From positions 1-32,805 of the forward strand of contig DAOVCJ010000008.1 in the NCBI GenBank assembly GCA_030670085.1: a stretch of 32,805 bases of DNA, in the 5' to 3' direction. The stretch's first letter is position 1, and each line of letters begins with the position of its first letter. The translations under genes were made by a program, and so were the position numbers. Under the pieces are notes generated by a model. The model was not told the origin of the DNA and ran no database searches. It saw only the letters and a list, made by a program, of their open reading frames with translations. This stretch comes from Candidatus Aenigmatarchaeota archaeon (GTDB taxonomy: Archaea; Aenigmatarchaeota; Aenigmatarchaeia; QMZP01). This document shows positions 25,997 through 32,805 of this stretch, piece by piece.

Positions 25997-28900
25997 CAGA
26001 ACTGGATGAGTTGGAGATTGGAATAGGTAGGCTTAAGAAAACCTCTAACGAGCAGAAAAAAATCATAGAGGAATTGAAAAAAGAAAGGTCTTTTCTAATC
26101 AAGAAGAACAATGCGATAGAAGATAGCATAAAGAAGATTCAGGGACAGATAAAACCGACAAAGTCCGATATTAACGAACTCAAGAAAGAACTTGAAGGGA
26201 CCGTGGTTCTCATACAGGAGATAAAGAACAAGGATTCAAAGTTCCAGTCAATGCTTACTGAGCAAAAATCAAACCTCTTTTTATTGAGATCAAGATTTGA
26301 AAAAGATTTAGATAAGGTGCTTGATGAGATTGAAGAAACGATAAAGGAGAACAAAAGGATAGAGCTGACGAGGTTTAACGAGCTGAAATCGAAGATAGAG
26401 AAATTACTAGATACGGAGGACCGGTTGAAGGATCAGGACAAAAGCCAAAAAATGATTATAGACAAACTGGCTCAGGATGTTTCTAAAATCCAGCAGACGG
26501 TTACCAGCCTAACATCAAAGAGGTTCGATATGGGGCTGGAAAATCTCAGCAAAAAACTATCATCGGAAACAAAATCCCTGATGAAGCAGATCACAGAGAG
26601 CTCAGAGGTTATAATTGGACTCAGGGATAAACTCCAATACTTTGAACCAGCTGTAAAGGATCTATCAGAAAAACTGGAATCGCAGACAAAAATATTAAGC
26701 AAGATAACGGAGTCAAAGGAATTCCTCTTGAGGAGATATGATGCCTTTGCATCGGATCTAAAATCCCTGAAGGAGAAAATCTCATCAGAGAGGGAAAGGG
26801 TAGCGGTTCTCGAACAAGATAGGGAATCCCGTAAAAAGGACATCGAAGAGATAAAAGAACACCTTGAATCAACATTCCAGCAGACCTTGCAGAGCAAGAC
26901 CAAAGAGCTGGAAGCAAACATCATCACCAAATCCAAAATTCTAGAGGAGGACCTAAAATCTCTATCCAAAGAGATATCCCTGAAAAAGGATAGGATAGCG
27001 GTTCTCGAACAGGAACTGAAAAACCAAGAAGAGAATCAGGAATCCAAAAACAAGGAACTTTCTGATTCTATGGAGAAGGTTCAGTTGAATGAGGCAAGGA
27101 GAGAGGAAAAATTCAACAACATGGTAGGAAGACTCCAGGAGCTTCAGATAAGAACAGAAGACAGCGTAAAATCTCTTAATGAAAAAATAACCCAGATATC
27201 CAAGATTGAGGGGAATTTGGAAAGAAAGCTCCACAAGGAGAACGAGGCAATATTTAAGAGGCTTGGTTCGAGTTATGATGAGCTGGATGAAAGAGTACTG
27301 AATTCTGATAACTCCATATCAAGATTAGGCGAATCGGTTAAGGGACTTGGTAAAAGGCTGGAAGAGCATTTCATGCTACTTAATGAAACTGGGAAGAGGC
27401 TGTCTGTTTTGGAGAATGAAATCGGAGAGCAGTCAAAAAGCCAGGAATCCCAGGTCAAGGATTTTAACAACATTGTAAAGATTATTGATGATATTGAAAA
27501 GAGAATTCTGAGTTCAGACAAAATGATATCACAATTGGATGGGCTGGTGGAAAAGATAGATACCCTTGATAAGGAGTCAAAAAGAACAGATGACCTGGAC
27601 AGGAGGCTTTTGAATTCCGAAAACCTGATATCTCAGATAGATAGTTCTGTCAAGGAAATTAAAAAGTTTGAAGAATCCTATAAGAAGGAGATTGAATCCA
27701 GGTTCCAACAGGTGTTGAAAGACAGGACCAAGGAGCTGGAAGCAAACCTGACCGGTAAATCCGAAAGCCTCACAAAGGACATAAAGTCTCTGGCCAGAGA
27801 ATTATCCTCAGAAAGGGAGAGGACAGGTGTTCTTGAACAGGACAGGGAATCAGTTAAAAAGGATATCGAAGAGGTGAAAGAAAGCCTTGAATCAACATTC
27901 CAGCAGACCTTGCAGAGCAAGGCAAAAGAGCTTGAGGCAGACATAATCACAAGATCTAAAAGTCTAGAAGAAGAGCTTAAATCCCTAACCAAAGACTTAT
28001 CCTCAGGAAAGGAAAGGATAGCGGTTCTCGAACAGGAACTGAAAAACCAAACAAAGGGGCATGAATCTCAGATAAAGGATTTGAATAATCTAGCAGGAAC
28101 CCTGGATGGCATTGAGGAAAAGATATTGAATTCTGATAACTTTATGCAGAGGATAGACGATTCTGTCAGAGGCATCGAATCTAAGTTCCAGCAGATGCTA
28201 CAGACCAGAACCAAGGAACTGGAAGCAGGCCTTATCGGTAAATCTGAAAGCCTGGTAAAGGACCTAAAAACCCTAACCAAGGATCTATCCTCAGAAAAGG
28301 AGAGAATAGCTTTTATTGAACAGGATATGAAGAGCCACTTCAGGGAGCAGAAACCGAAAACCAAAGAATTGGGTGTTTTATCAGAGAGCATGAGGCGACT
28401 AGAGGAAAGAGTCTCGGATTATGAAAAACTAATTTCACATACGAGCGAGGCAGTTACAGAGATGAGAACAAGGATTATGGATGAGGAGGGGATAGCAAAG
28501 AGCTTTGAGGAGCAATCAAAGGTAATAGACAGGGTAACCAATGCCGGGGAGAGATTAACTATGCTTGAAGAGAGGATGAGGGCCCAGTCAAGAGATCATG
28601 ACCTGAGATTCAATGAACTGATAGCTGTTATAAAGGACCTCGAACTCGGGGAGACCAAGAGGATAGAAGAATTCAATAGTTTTGTTGACAGGTTCCAGAA
28701 GCTGAGAATGAAAACAGAGCATAATCTCACACTGTTCAACCAGAACGTGAAAAAATTATCAGACGTCAAGAGTGAAATCAAGGCTGATATAAACAAAGAC
28801 ATTGAGACTAGATTAAAAGAATTTGGTTTGGAGTCTGGCAACGTTAAAAATAGGATTAATGCTACAGAGGAATTGCTTGTACAGCTGAGAGATACATTGA

Positions 28901-29568
28901 AAGAATTAGGACTGAATATGGATAGCTGGGCAGGAAAAACAAAATCCCTGGAAATGGGATTGAAAAACCTGACAGGAGAACTGACTTCTGAAAAAGAGAC
29001 CAGAATGTCTCTTGAGCAGAGACTGAAGTCCCAGGAAAAGGGCAGGGAGTTAATGTTTGCCAACGTAAGCAATCTGATGAGAGATATGGAGTTAGGTGAG
29101 GCAAATAGGATAAGGGAATACAACAACTTTATAGCTAAATTTAGGGAAATGAGAATCAATGCCAATGAAGTCATAAAATCACTCAAAAAAGAGACAGACA
29201 CCTTCAAGAAAATGAACGCAGATTTCACTGCCAAGGAGACCAAGATTAATGACAGAATCAATTCATTCACAGAGGATATCAACAACAGGATAAAAACCAA
29301 TGAGGGAATGTACGATTCAGAGATGGACGCATTCAAAAATAAACTTGATGATGTTGTTAGGGAACTGATTGCAGTCAAAGAGATGCAGAAGGAGCCTTTC
29401 GGAGCGGCTAAAGAAACAACAGTACAAGATGCAGGGATACAAAAAAAAGAACCGACTGTATTAATGGAACCAAAGAAACCAGTGTCAATAAAGATAGAAG
29501 AACCCGAGCCAAAGGAACCAGAAATGTTAGCCAAGCCCTTGAAAAAACCAGAAAAAGATTTATTATAG
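25993..29568 (+). CDS. Giant coiled-coil protein B (1,191 aa), paralogue of A
   Basis: The ATG overlaps the upstream stop in an ATGA junction, so translation is coupled. The protein is nearly continuous coiled coil with no ATPase motif, signal or membrane helix, ending in a Pro/Lys/Glu-rich tail (about 1135-1191). It contains four related blocks: FQQxLQxxTKELEA, then KSxxLxxDLKSL, then SSxKERIAVLEQ, near nt 26870, 27700, 27895 and 28190. The segment LESQTKILSKITESKE matches RLESQEILINKVMESKE in protein A, followed in both by LKSL and (S/A)E(R/K)(E/D)R; this is the basis for calling them paralogues. The pair could form a hetero-filament or rod. The 3' end overlaps the convergent kinase gene by 6 bp. 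Confidence 0.86.
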   Translation: MTELDELEIGIGRLKKTSNEQKKIIEELKKERSFLIKKNNAIEDSIKKIQGQIKPTKSDINELKKELEGTVVLIQEIKNKDSKFQSMLTEQKSNLFLLRSRFEKDLDKVLDEIEETIKENKRIELTRFNELKSKIEKLLDTEDRLKDQDKSQKMIIDKLAQDVSKIQQTVTSLTSKRFDMGLENLSKKLSSETKSLMKQITESSEVIIGLRDKLQYFEPAVKDLSEKLESQTKILSKITESKEFLLRRYDAFASDLKSLKEKISSERERVAVLEQDRESRKKDIEEIKEHLESTFQQTLQSKTKELEANIITKSKILEEDLKSLSKEISLKKDRIAVLEQELKNQEENQESKNKELSDSMEKVQLNEARREEKFNNMVGRLQELQIRTEDSVKSLNEKITQISKIEGNLERKLHKENEAIFKRLGSSYDELDERVLNSDNSISRLGESVKGLGKRLEEHFMLLNETGKRLSVLENEIGEQSKSQESQVKDFNNIVKIIDDIEKRILSSDKMISQLDGLVEKIDTLDKESKRTDDLDRRLLNSENLISQIDSSVKEIKKFEESYKKEIESRFQQVLKDRTKELEANLTGKSESLTKDIKSLARELSSERERTGVLEQDRESVKKDIEEVKESLESTFQQTLQSKAKELEADIITRSKSLEEELKSLTKDLSSGKERIAVLEQELKNQTKGHESQIKDLNNLAGTLDGIEEKILNSDNFMQRIDDSVRGIESKFQQMLQTRTKELEAGLIGKSESLVKDLKTLTKDLSSEKERIAFIEQDMKSHFREQKPKTKELGVLSESMRRLEERVSDYEKLISHTSEAVTEMRTRIMDEEGIAKSFEEQSKVIDRVTNAGERLTMLEERMRAQSRDHDLRFNELIAVIKDLELGETKRIEEFNSFVDRFQKLRMKTEHNLTLFNQNVKKLSDVKSEIKADINKDIETRLKEFGLESGNVKNRINATEELLVQLRDTLKELGLNMDSWAGKTKSLEMGLKNLTGELTSEKETRMSLEQRLKSQEKGRELMFANVSNLMRDMELGEANRIREYNNFIAKFREMRINANEVIKSLKKETDTFKKMNADFTAKETKINDRINSFTEDINNRIKTNEGMYDSEMDAFKNKLDDVVRELIAVKEMQKEPFGAAKETTVQDAGIQKKEPTVLMEPKKPVSIKIEEPEPKEPEMLAKPLKKPEKDLL
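26781..28050 (+). repeat. 1,023-bp-offset direct duplication in coiled-coil protein B
   Basis: Segment 26781-27027 recurs at 27804-28050, exactly 341 codons apart. Two blocks are identical at the DNA level: 37 bp at 26862-26898 and 27885-27921, and 36 bp at 26992-27027 and 28015-28050. Homology fades just beyond, so a fairly recent partial duplication or gene-conversion event is likely. Weaker copies lie at about 27690-27840 and 28180-28330. Confidence 0.85.
29542..29556 (-). terminator. Possible archaeal U-tract terminator for the PfkB-type gene
   Basis: Read on the minus strand, T5 then T6 runs occur 7-21 nt past the kinase stop codon, inside the 3' end of coiled-coil gene B. Archaeal transcription ends at such tracts without needing a hairpin. 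Confidence 0.35.
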
Positions 29569-30483
29569 CTTACTTACGAAGTCTATAACTTCGCTTTTGT
29601 TTGGAATAACTATTCCATGATTCTGGATTTTTTTACCGGCAACGAAATTTCCAATCTTCAGACAACTTTGTTCACCCTTTCCATTAACGAAGCCATAAAT
29701 CCAACCCGCATTGAAAACATCCCCAGCTGCCAAGGAATCTATACATCTGACCTTTACTGCGTTCTCCTTAAATGATCCGTCCTTAGAGAAATATGCAGAT
29801 CCTTCTTTCCCCATTTTTAATACTATTTTTCCCAATCCCGCCTCATTTAGCTTTTTTATCCCCCTGTTCACATCAGTTTCATTCGTTAACCCGTTAAGCT
29901 CTATTTTGTTCAGAAACAAACAATCTACATAGGGAATATATCTTTGCAACGTCTTCATCCACATATTGCTTTTATCAAAACATAGATCAAACATTATTCT
30001 TACCCCTCTTTTTTTGAGTGTGCTTAATAAACCCCCAAGGTCCTTATGGAGATTTCTGTGATGGAATAAACCAGGAATAAAAAGTATATCGTCCTTCAGA
30101 ATTTCCTTTAGCAAATTATCCTTAAATAAATCCACTCTCAGCTCCTCTGTTGCTCCCTTGTTTGAGAGAATCCTCCTCTCACCATTTTTATGAACCAAAA
30201 CAATAGAGTAACCGTTCATTTTGTCTGATTTGAAAAGGTTTGGTTTAACTCCAGAGGACCAGAGTTCCCCAACCAGGAATTCTGTGGAGAAATCATTTCC
30301 TATCATGCTAAAAAAATAAACACTGATACCAAGCTTTCCCAGAGCAACAGAAAAATTTGCCCCGTTTCCTCCAATGGAAAATTTAATGGAATCTATATTA
30401 AACTCCTGACCCTCCTTGGGAATCTTATCGATGTTGCAGATTACATCAAGATTCGTATCGCCCAAAACAAAAACTCTCTGCAT
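29563..30483 (-). CDS. PfkB/ribokinase-family carbohydrate kinase
   Basis: The 306-aa protein has the family's usual length and both signatures. GGNGAN (residues 38-43) belongs to the substrate-binding first motif, and DSLAAGD (249-255), with D255 as the probable catalytic base, forms the ATP anion hole. Family members phosphorylate sugars or nucleosides with ATP: ribose, fructose-6-P, ketohexoses, adenosine and others. The substrate cannot be told from sequence alone; neighbouring triose/hexose-phosphate genes make a sugar or sugar-phosphate plausible. The ATG is preceded by a strong ggaggt site 4 nt upstream, unlike the leaderless genes nearby. Its end overlaps the convergent coiled-coil gene by 6 bp, and it diverges from triosephosphate isomerase across 111 bp. 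Confidence 0.9.
   Translation of the reverse strand: MQRVFVLGDTNLDVICNIDKIPKEGQEFNIDSIKFSIGGNGANFSVALGKLGISVYFFSMIGNDFSTEFLVGELWSSGVKPNLFKSDKMNGYSIVLVHKNGERRILSNKGATEELRVDLFKDNLLKEILKDDILFIPGLFHHRNLHKDLGGLLSTLKKRGVRIMFDLCFDKSNMWMKTLQRYIPYVDCLFLNKIELNGLTNETDVNRGIKKLNEAGLGKIVLKMGKEGSAYFSKDGSFKENAVKVRCIDSLAAGDVFNAGWIYGFVNGKGEQSCLKIGNFVAGKKIQNHGIVIPNKSEVIDFVSKL
29628..29634 (+). terminator. Possible U-tract terminator for the coiled-coil operon
   Basis: A T7 run on the plus strand lies about 60 nt past the stop of coiled-coil gene B, antisense inside the kinase gene. It is the longest T-run near this convergent junction. Confidence 0.35.
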
Positions 30484-30485
30484 AA

Positions 30486-30491
30486 GACCTC
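30486..30491 (-). promoter_or_regulatory. Shine-Dalgarno site of the PfkB-type kinase
   Basis: The minus strand reads ggaggtcttatg, giving a canonical ggaggt with short spacing to the ATG. It fixes this start. Confidence 0.6.
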
Positions 30492-30555
30492 CGATACGTA
30501 TTAAAATTATTTTAGCAAGTAGAAAAAGGTTTCGCTCTATGAAACGTTACCTGTC

Positions 30556-30564
30556 ATATTTATA
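30556..30564 (+). promoter_or_regulatory. TATA-like box for triosephosphate isomerase
   Basis: The sequence atatttata lies about 35 nt upstream of the ATG at 30595, predicting a leader of about 10 nt. Confidence 0.45.
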
Positions 30565-30594
30565 GAATCCACACATATTTTTAAAAAGAGTGAT

Positions 30595-31257
30595 ATGAAG
30601 CCGATACTGCTGATAAACCTTAAGACCTACAAAGGGGGAACGGGTGAAAACGCCCTGAAACTCGCAAGGATTGCCAGCAAATTCTCGAGGAGAGGGATTG
30701 ATGTGATACTTGCAGCCCAGCCGATGGATATAACTAGGGTTTCAAAAGCCATAAAAACATTCTCGCAGCACATAGATCCCATTGAGTTCGGTGCGCACAC
30801 AGGTCACATTCTTCCCGAATCCGTAAGAAAAGCAGGAGCAAAGGGAACGATTATAAACCATTCAGAGAGAAGAATCCCGATTCGGGATATTGAAAAATGC
30901 ATAGCAAGAGCGAGAGAAGCGGGACTCACAACGGTTTGCTGCGCCTCGGGTATCGAAATAGTCAGAAAGATAGCATTATTCAAGCCGGTTTTTATTGCCA
31001 TAGAACCCCCAGAGCTTATAGGAACAAAAATCTCTGTTTCCCAGGCAAAGCCAGAGATTATAAGGAAATCTGTGGAAATCGTGAGGAAAGCATCGAGGAA
31101 GACGAGGGTTTTGTGTGGTGCTGGTATACATTCCAGGGAGGACGTTTCGAAAGCGATGGAATTGGGGGCCTCAGGTGTTATTCTGGCGTCGGCTGTTGTA
31201 AAATCTAGGAAACCTGAAAAAGTCATAAGGGAACTGATCGAGGGATTCAGCAAATAA
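30595..31257 (+). CDS. tpiA: Triosephosphate isomerase, archaeal short form
   Basis: This enzyme interconverts dihydroxyacetone phosphate and glyceraldehyde 3-phosphate in cytoplasmic glycolysis/gluconeogenesis. At 220 aa it has the shortened archaeal length rather than the roughly 250 aa of bacterial and eukaryotic forms. Active-site elements are intact: NLK (8-10) with the substrate-binding lysine, the electrophile H89 in INHSERR, and catalytic E137 in the loop-6 motif EPPELIGT. The phosphate-binding segments CGAGI (174-178) and GVILASA (194-200) are also present. Its stop is 1 bp from the stop of the convergent FBP aldolase/phosphatase, which uses its two triose products, so the neighbourhood is a functional one. 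Confidence 0.96.
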   Translation: MKPILLINLKTYKGGTGENALKLARIASKFSRRGIDVILAAQPMDITRVSKAIKTFSQHIDPIEFGAHTGHILPESVRKAGAKGTIINHSERRIPIRDIEKCIARAREAGLTTVCCASGIEIVRKIALFKPVFIAIEPPELIGTKISVSQAKPEIIRKSVEIVRKASRKTRVLCGAGIHSREDVSKAMELGASGVILASAVVKSRKPEKVIRELIEGFSK

Positions 31258-31258
31258 A

Positions 31259-32362
31259 CTACTTCTTCTTTACTATCTTGAACCCTTTATCGAGTTTTTT
31301 GAGAATCTCAACTATGCCTCCATATTCGAGTTCGCTGTAGGGAAGCATTGCAGGTCCTGAGAAACCCTGCTCCCTCATCTCAAATGCCTTTCTCGAGACC
31401 TTATTTCTTAAGTAATCCCAGAAGGGATGATCAAATGCATCCAGGGATTCAGTGAACCTTCCCTTATGAACACAAAAAGCTGCACAGCTTACCATGGGAG
31501 GGCCATCGAAGTAGGATGTCTGGTTTTCCAGTTTCACTGGCATGAGCGGCATGTTATGGGAACCCCTCATCCCCCCACCAACATAGTGACCCCGAGAAAA
31601 CGAGGAAAGAACCTCTCCGGTTGCTGGGAAGTTTTTCTGAACCCTTACAAGCATAACCGGATCATCTTTTCCAGTGTACTTCCCGGCTATATTATGAAGC
31701 CTCGTAGTACTCACAACCGCTGCTATATCCCCATCCTTGCTGTATATGCTCTCCACCACGAACCTTTCATTGTCCCTGAGAAGCGCGGCTATCTCGTACA
31801 AATTCTCAGGAGTTTTCAGATCTATGATTCTGTCTCCCTTTATGTAAGAAACATCCATTATCCTGAACCTGAAACCCTTACTAAGTTTAGGCGCGAGCAG
31901 AAGACCCGGGGTGTTCATCGGGTCTGCAAACGCGAGATAGAGCGGAAGGTTGTAAGCACCAGGTTCGGTCTTATCAGCTGCAAAGAACAGGAATGGCTCG
32001 TTGGGTCTTTCCTTAAACTCCATCTCACATACACCAGGACCCATACCTTTGACGTTGCCTGAGAAAGATGATTTAAGCAGATCCTGCCCTGCTCCATAGA
32101 GTCCCTGTTCCTTTGCGATTTCCGTCCCATCAACGAAAGCGTTCCATGCAAGCTTGTGTATCTCTTCGTTGTTTTTCCCTTTTGTGTGGGACATTAGAAT
32201 CGCAATGTCATCCCCTGTCGAGCTCACGTAAAAATCCTTGAGCAGTCTGGCTCCCTTCTTCTGGACATGATTCTTGACCGAGTTTATGATAGCTTGACTA
32301 GGTTTTATATGGCCCCCCACTGAACCTATATCCGCCTTTATCACAGAAAGTGTAACCTTCAT
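31259..32362 (-). CDS. fbp: Fructose-1,6-bisphosphate aldolase/phosphatase (archaeal type V FBPase)
   Basis: This bifunctional enzyme condenses dihydroxyacetone phosphate and glyceraldehyde 3-phosphate to fructose 1,6-bisphosphate and then removes one phosphate, making gluconeogenesis one-way. I start it at 32362 (367 aa), not at an in-frame ATG 63 nt further up. The family begins M-K-(V/I)-T-x-S-V-I-K-A-D-I-G, and a TATA-like box lies only 27 nt upstream of 32362, inside the would-be extension. Known functional residues are present: D11 and H18, D51/D52, Q93, D130/K131, the Schiff-base lysine K232 with D233/D234 (GKDDP), Q242 and R266. It is divergent from a GAPN-like dehydrogenase and convergent with triosephosphate isomerase. 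Confidence 0.96.
   Translation of the reverse strand: MKVTLSVIKADIGSVGGHIKPSQAIINSVKNHVQKKGARLLKDFYVSSTGDDIAILMSHTKGKNNEEIHKLAWNAFVDGTEIAKEQGLYGAGQDLLKSSFSGNVKGMGPGVCEMEFKERPNEPFLFFAADKTEPGAYNLPLYLAFADPMNTPGLLLAPKLSKGFRFRIMDVSYIKGDRIIDLKTPENLYEIAALLRDNERFVVESIYSKDGDIAAVVSTTRLHNIAGKYTGKDDPVMLVRVQKNFPATGEVLSSFSRGHYVGGGMRGSHNMPLMPVKLENQTSYFDGPPMVSCAAFCVHKGRFTESLDAFDHPFWDYLRNKVSRKAFEMREQGFSGPAMLPYSELEYGGIVEILKKLDKGFKIVKKK
31295..31300 (+). terminator. Possible U-tract terminator for triosephosphate isomerase
   Basis: A T6 run lies about 38 nt beyond the tpiA stop, antisense within the FBP aldolase/phosphatase gene. Confidence 0.3.
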
Positions 32363-32383
32363 AAATAAATATTCCATTCTAGG

Positions 32384-32396
32384 CTTATATAATTTT
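32384..32396 (-). promoter_or_regulatory. TATA-like box for FBP aldolase/phosphatase
   Basis: The minus strand reads aaaattatataag, centred about 27 nt before the ATG at 32362. It points to a leaderless transcript and supports the shorter start. Confidence 0.6.
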
Positions 32397-32429
32397 AGGA
32401 TTGGTTCCAAGCCTGAAACTTTCAAACCT

Positions 32430-32441
32430 GAATATTTATAA
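32430..32441 (+). promoter_or_regulatory. TATA-like box for the GAPN-like dehydrogenase
   Basis: The sequence gaatatttataa is centred about 26 nt upstream of the ATG at 32462, again predicting a leaderless mRNA. It lies about 40 bp from the divergent TATA box, so the two promoters may be co-regulated. Confidence 0.55.
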
Positions 32442-32461
32442 TCAGAAAATAAATATAATAC

Positions 32462-32805
32462 ATGAGTCCCTGGAGTGAGATAAGGTTTACAAGAGAGGGA
32501 AAGAAGGTTTACAGGCTGTTTATTGGCGGGAGATGGGTTGAATCCTCAAACAAGAAAACATTTGACGTAAAAAATCCCGTGACAGGCAAGCTGATCGCTA
32601 GGATTCAAAAAGCTACGCCTGATGATGCACTGAGAGCGATAGAATCCGCATACAAAACCAAGAGCGTGATTTCAGAGATGCCTGCTGTTCAGAGGATAGA
32701 GCTTCTCGAAAAAATCCACGAACTGGTTGTTAAATATCAGAAAGACCTCGTTGATGTGATTGTTCATGAGGCAGGAAAACCAGTAATTTATGCAGAGGGA
32801 GAGGT
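32462..32805 (+). CDS. Aldehyde dehydrogenase, probably GAPN-like (3' partial)
   Basis: About 114 codons are visible before the window ends. The N-terminus MSPWSEIRF is followed by LFIGGRWVES, then FDVKNPVTGKLIARI and ATPDDALRAIESA, and later EAGKPVIYAEGE. This is the start of an NAD(P)-dependent aldehyde dehydrogenase: the GGxWV entry strand, the NP-TG-hairpin and the E-x-GKP helix. The catalytic Cys and Glu lie beyond the edge. The archaeal members nearest in character, and the glycolytic neighbours, suggest non-phosphorylating glyceraldehyde-3-phosphate dehydrogenase, which oxidises glyceraldehyde 3-phosphate to 3-phosphoglycerate. Succinate-semialdehyde or lactaldehyde dehydrogenase remain possible. 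Confidence 0.85.
   Translation, partial: MSPWSEIRFTREGKKVYRLFIGGRWVESSNKKTFDVKNPVTGKLIARIQKATPDDALRAIESAYKTKSVISEMPAVQRIELLEKIHELVVKYQKDLVDVIVHEAGKPVIYAEGE

Noticed and set aside
28596-29534. 312-codon minus-strand open frame opposite coiled-coil protein B
   Set aside because: It has the same artefact: Leu/Ser/Phe-rich antisense of a coiled coil, while the plus frame has clear heptads and paralogy.
22583-29568. SMC/Rad50-type chromosome proteins
   Set aside because: Long coiled coils are present, but neither protein has a Walker A, signature motif or Walker B at its termini.
32363-32425. 21-residue N-terminal extension of FBP aldolase/phosphatase
   Set aside because: It is absent from the conserved family start and contains the TATA-like box.

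Overview
The window looks like a chromosomal segment from an archaeon. The evidence is a short archaeal-type triosephosphate isomerase (220 aa), a bifunctional fructose-1,6-bisphosphate aldolase/phosphatase, TATA-like boxes about 25-27 nt upstream of start codons with almost no leader, very tight gene packing, and heavy use of AGG/AGA and ATA codons. Surface proteins packed with N-X-S/T sequons also fit. The phylum cannot be fixed from the sequence; no rRNA or other phylogenetic marker is present, and a DPANN-type or euryarchaeal lineage is only a guess.

Region 1 (1-20851, + strand) is a three-gene cell-surface operon. The first gene is open at the left edge and already over 4,420 codons. It encodes a huge, repeat-built, sequon-rich ectodomain, one transmembrane helix, and a cytoplasmic HerA/FtsK-type P-loop ATPase at the C-terminus. 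Next comes a 552-aa coiled-coil, Lys/Glu/Pro-rich protein with no signal or membrane segment. The third gene, starting on the base after the second gene's stop, encodes a 1,956-aa secreted, membrane-anchored surface protein. Proteins 2 and 3 share a SHOCT-like helical hairpin (four copies in all), and the ectodomains of proteins 1 and 3 share modules, so the three probably form one trans-envelope complex.

Region 2 (20854-22383, - strand) holds a MinD/ParA-type ATPase that converges on the surface operon with a 2-bp gap, and an unrecognised 219-aa protein with a possible winged-helix N-terminus. The 199-bp divergent gap that follows (22384-22582) carries a 9-bp hairpin repeat and a 20-bp perfect palindrome close to the promoters.

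Region 3 (22583-29568, + strand) is a translationally coupled pair of giant coiled-coil proteins (1,137 and 1,191 aa). They are paralogues of one another with internal duplications, and neither has an SMC-type ATPase motif.

Region 4 (29563-32805) is central carbon metabolism: a PfkB-family kinase, triosephosphate isomerase, FBP aldolase/phosphatase, and the start of a GAPN-like aldehyde dehydrogenase cut by the right edge. Their orientations alternate and the convergent ends touch or overlap.

The most interesting proposal is that regions 1-3 encode an undescribed envelope-spanning machine. In this model a giant glycosylated surface stalk is fused in one polypeptide to a HerA-type motor, with a partner stalk, cytoplasmic coiled-coil scaffolds and a MinD-type positioning ATPase. 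The motifs are visible in the sequence; the assembly and function are inference.
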